Positions 33,100-34,676 of a stretch of DNA of 34,676 nucleotides are shown here, one piece after another. A program made the position numbers and the translations under genes. Each line of letters opens with the position of its first letter. The first letter of the stretch is position 1. A model generated the notes under the pieces. That model was not told where the DNA came from and did no database searches. It saw only the letters and a list, made by a program, of their open reading frames with translations. This DNA is from Pseudomonas sp. C2B4 (lineage in GTDB: Bacteria; Pseudomonadota; Gammaproteobacteria; Pseudomonadales; Pseudomonadaceae): assembly GCF_013359695.1 (NCBI RefSeq), contig NZ_JABFMU010000063.1, forward strand, positions 1 through 34,676. Reading direction: 5' to 3'.

Positions 33100-34676
33100 T
33101 CAAGCATCCGGCAGCGCCTGGAAGGGCGATTCTTTATCCGTGCGTTCTTTTTTACCCCAGGAGGCAATACCCACCTTGAGCGCATAGAACAGGATGCTGA
33201 ACACCACGAACAGGAACAGCGCCGTCAGCGTTGCGTTGGTGTAGGCGTTGAAGATCACGTGCTGCATCTGCGTGATGTCCTTGGCCGGGGCGAGGATCTG
33301 ACCATTGGCCAGGGCATCGCTGTATTTCTTGGCCAGCGACAGGAAGCCGATCGCCGGGTTGGCGTCGAACAGCTTGATGAAGCCAGCGGTGGTGGTGCAG
33401 ATCAGCAGCCAGACGGCTGGCAGCATGGTCACCCACACGTAACGCTGGCGTTTCATTTTGATCAACACGACGGTGCCGAGCATCAGCGCGATACCGGCCA
33501 GCATCTGGTTGGAGATGCCGAACAGCGGCCACAAGGTGTTGATGCCGCCCAGCGGATCGATCACGCCCTGGTACAACAGCCAGCCCCACATGGCCACACA
33601 ACCGGCGGTGGCAATGAAGTTGGCAGCCCAGGATTCGGTGCGTTTCAGTGCTGGGACGAAGGAGCCGAGCAAGTCCTGCAGCATGAAGCGACCAGCACGG
33701 GTACCGGCGTCGACGGCGGTGAGGATGAACAGCGCTTCGAACAGAATCGCGAAGTGGTACCAGAACGCCATGGTGTTCTCACCCGGCAACACACTGTGCA
33801 GGATCTGCGCGATACCCACCGCCAGGGTCGGCGCACCGCCGGCACGGGCCAGGATGGTGGTCTCGCCGATATCCTTGGCCACCGCTTGCAGCGCCTCAGG
33901 CGTGATCGCGAAGCCCCAGTTGCTGACCGCTTGCGCTACCGCCACCACATCACCGCCAACCACCGCCGGCGGGCTGTTCATGGCGAAGTACACGCCTGGC
34001 TCGATCACCGAAGCGGCGACCATGGCCATGATCGCCACGAAGGATTCCATCAGCATGCCGCCGTAGCCGATATAACGGGCGTTGACCTCGTTATCGAGCA
34101 GTTTCGGGGTAGTACCGGAGGAGATCAGCGCGTGGAAACCGGAGACCGCGCCACAGGCGATGGTGATGAACAGGAACGGGAACAGACCGCCCTTCCATAC
34201 CGGGCCAGTGCCATCGACGAACTGGGTCAGGGCCGGCATTTTCAGCTCGGGCATGGTGATCAGGATACCGATCGCCAACCCGACAATGGTGCCGATTTTC
34301 AGGAAGGTAGAGAGGTAGTCACGGGGGGCCAGGATCAGCCACACCGGCAACGAGGCCGCCACGAAACCGTAACCGATCAGCATCCAGGTGATCTGTACAC
34401 CGGTGAAGGTAAAGGCCTTGGCCCACTCCGGGTCCGCAGCAATCTGTCCGCCCAACCAGATCGAGCCCAGCAGCAGCAACACGCCAATGACGGAGATTTC
34501 ACCGATGCGACCCGGACGGATGTAGCGCATGTAGATGCCCATGAACATCGCGATCGGGATGGTCGCCATCACCGTGAAAATCCCCCACGGGCTCTCGGCC
34601 AGGGCTTTGACCACGATCAGTGCCAGCACCGCGAGGATGATGATCATGATCAGGAAGCAGCCGAACAGCGCGATGG
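33100..34676 (-). CDS. cstA: Carbon starvation protein A / BtsT-type pyruvate transporter (partial)
   Basis: The C-terminal ~525 residues of a CstA-family protein; the frame is open to the window edge, so the start and roughly 160 residues are missing. Many hydrophobic helices are visible, with signature segments CGAVSGFHALISSGTTPKLL, GYGGMLMESFVAIMAM, VLPGENTMAFWYHF and LTAVDAGTRAGRFMLQDLLG. CstA and BtsT/YjiY are inner-membrane peptide or pyruvate/H+ transporters induced on nutrient limitation. The downstream order yjiX-yjiA matches the E. coli btsT operon, so BtsT-like pyruvate uptake is plausible, but CstA and BtsT cannot be separated by eye. Confidence 0.93.
   Translation of the reverse strand, partial: IALFGCFLIMIIILAVLALIVVKALAESPWGIFTVMATIPIAMFMGIYMRYIRPGRIGEISVIGVLLLLGSIWLGGQIAADPEWAKAFTFTGVQITWMLIGYGFVAASLPVWLILAPRDYLSTFLKIGTIVGLAIGILITMPELKMPALTQFVDGTGPVWKGGLFPFLFITIACGAVSGFHALISSGTTPKLLDNEVNARYIGYGGMLMESFVAIMAMVAASVIEPGVYFAMNSPPAVVGGDVVAVAQAVSNWGFAITPEALQAVAKDIGETTILARAGGAPTLAVGIAQILHSVLPGENTMAFWYHFAILFEALFILTAVDAGTRAGRFMLQDLLGSFVPALKRTESWAANFIATAGCVAMWGWLLYQGVIDPLGGINTLWPLFGISNQMLAGIALMLGTVVLIKMKRQRYVWVTMLPAVWLLICTTTAGFIKLFDANPAIGFLSLAKKYSDALANGQILAPAKDITQMQHVIFNAYTNATLTALFLFVVFSILFYALKVGIASWGKKERTDKESPFQALPDA

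Overview
The window is chromosomal DNA of a Pseudomonas, most likely from the P. fluorescens group. This rests on the gene content (morA-glyA, a yjiA-yjiX-cstA operon, an AsrA-like Lon protease, DUF3015 and DUF4105 proteins, NADP-glutamate dehydrogenase) and on six copies of the paired REP elements (REPINs) typical of this group. No rRNA, tRNA, CRISPR array, transposase or integrase was found. As I recall, P. aeruginosa PAO1 also has morA, glyA3 and the CobW/YjiX/CstA genes in one neighbourhood, so the 23.6-31.7 kb stretch looks like an accessory insertion into a conserved block.

Layout. 0-12.3 kb is ordinary core genome: fklB, a DUF6482-like gene, a UPF0114/YqhA membrane protein, a large lipoprotein, a small Pseudomonas protein, a Lon-type protease, DUF3015 and DUF4105 exported proteins, a small lipoprotein, a Gre-type elongation factor with a shortened coiled coil, and gdhA. 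12.3-16.1 kb is a more AT-rich islet on the minus strand with four genes in one apparent operon: a TIM-barrel isomerase-like enzyme, AzlC, AzlD and an AspT-like aminotransferase, probably an amino-acid conversion plus export unit. 16.2-23.5 kb is core again: ettA, morA and glyA.

23.6-28.8 kb is the most unusual part. A class II lanthipeptide synthetase (LanM) and a 51-residue precursor (LanA) lie convergent to glyA; the lanM stop codon sits inside the glyA terminator. No transporter/protease (LanT), no immunity gene and no regulator is present. Upstream of lanA lie two fused remnants: a decayed copy of the first ~55 codons of the dctA-like gene, joined through a short (TG)n run to a 120-bp, nearly perfect copy of the glyA 3' end followed by a second terminator. 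Then come two small genes of unknown function with related N-termini, and then the intact dctA-like gene. The order glyA / lan / dctA-5' / glyA-3' / unknown pair / dctA is what a tandem duplication running from the glyA end to the dctA start would leave behind.

28.8-31.7 kb holds the DctA-type transporter and two FCD-class GntR regulators that probably control it. 31.7-34.7 kb is the cstA-yjiX-yjiA operon on the minus strand; cstA runs off the window end.
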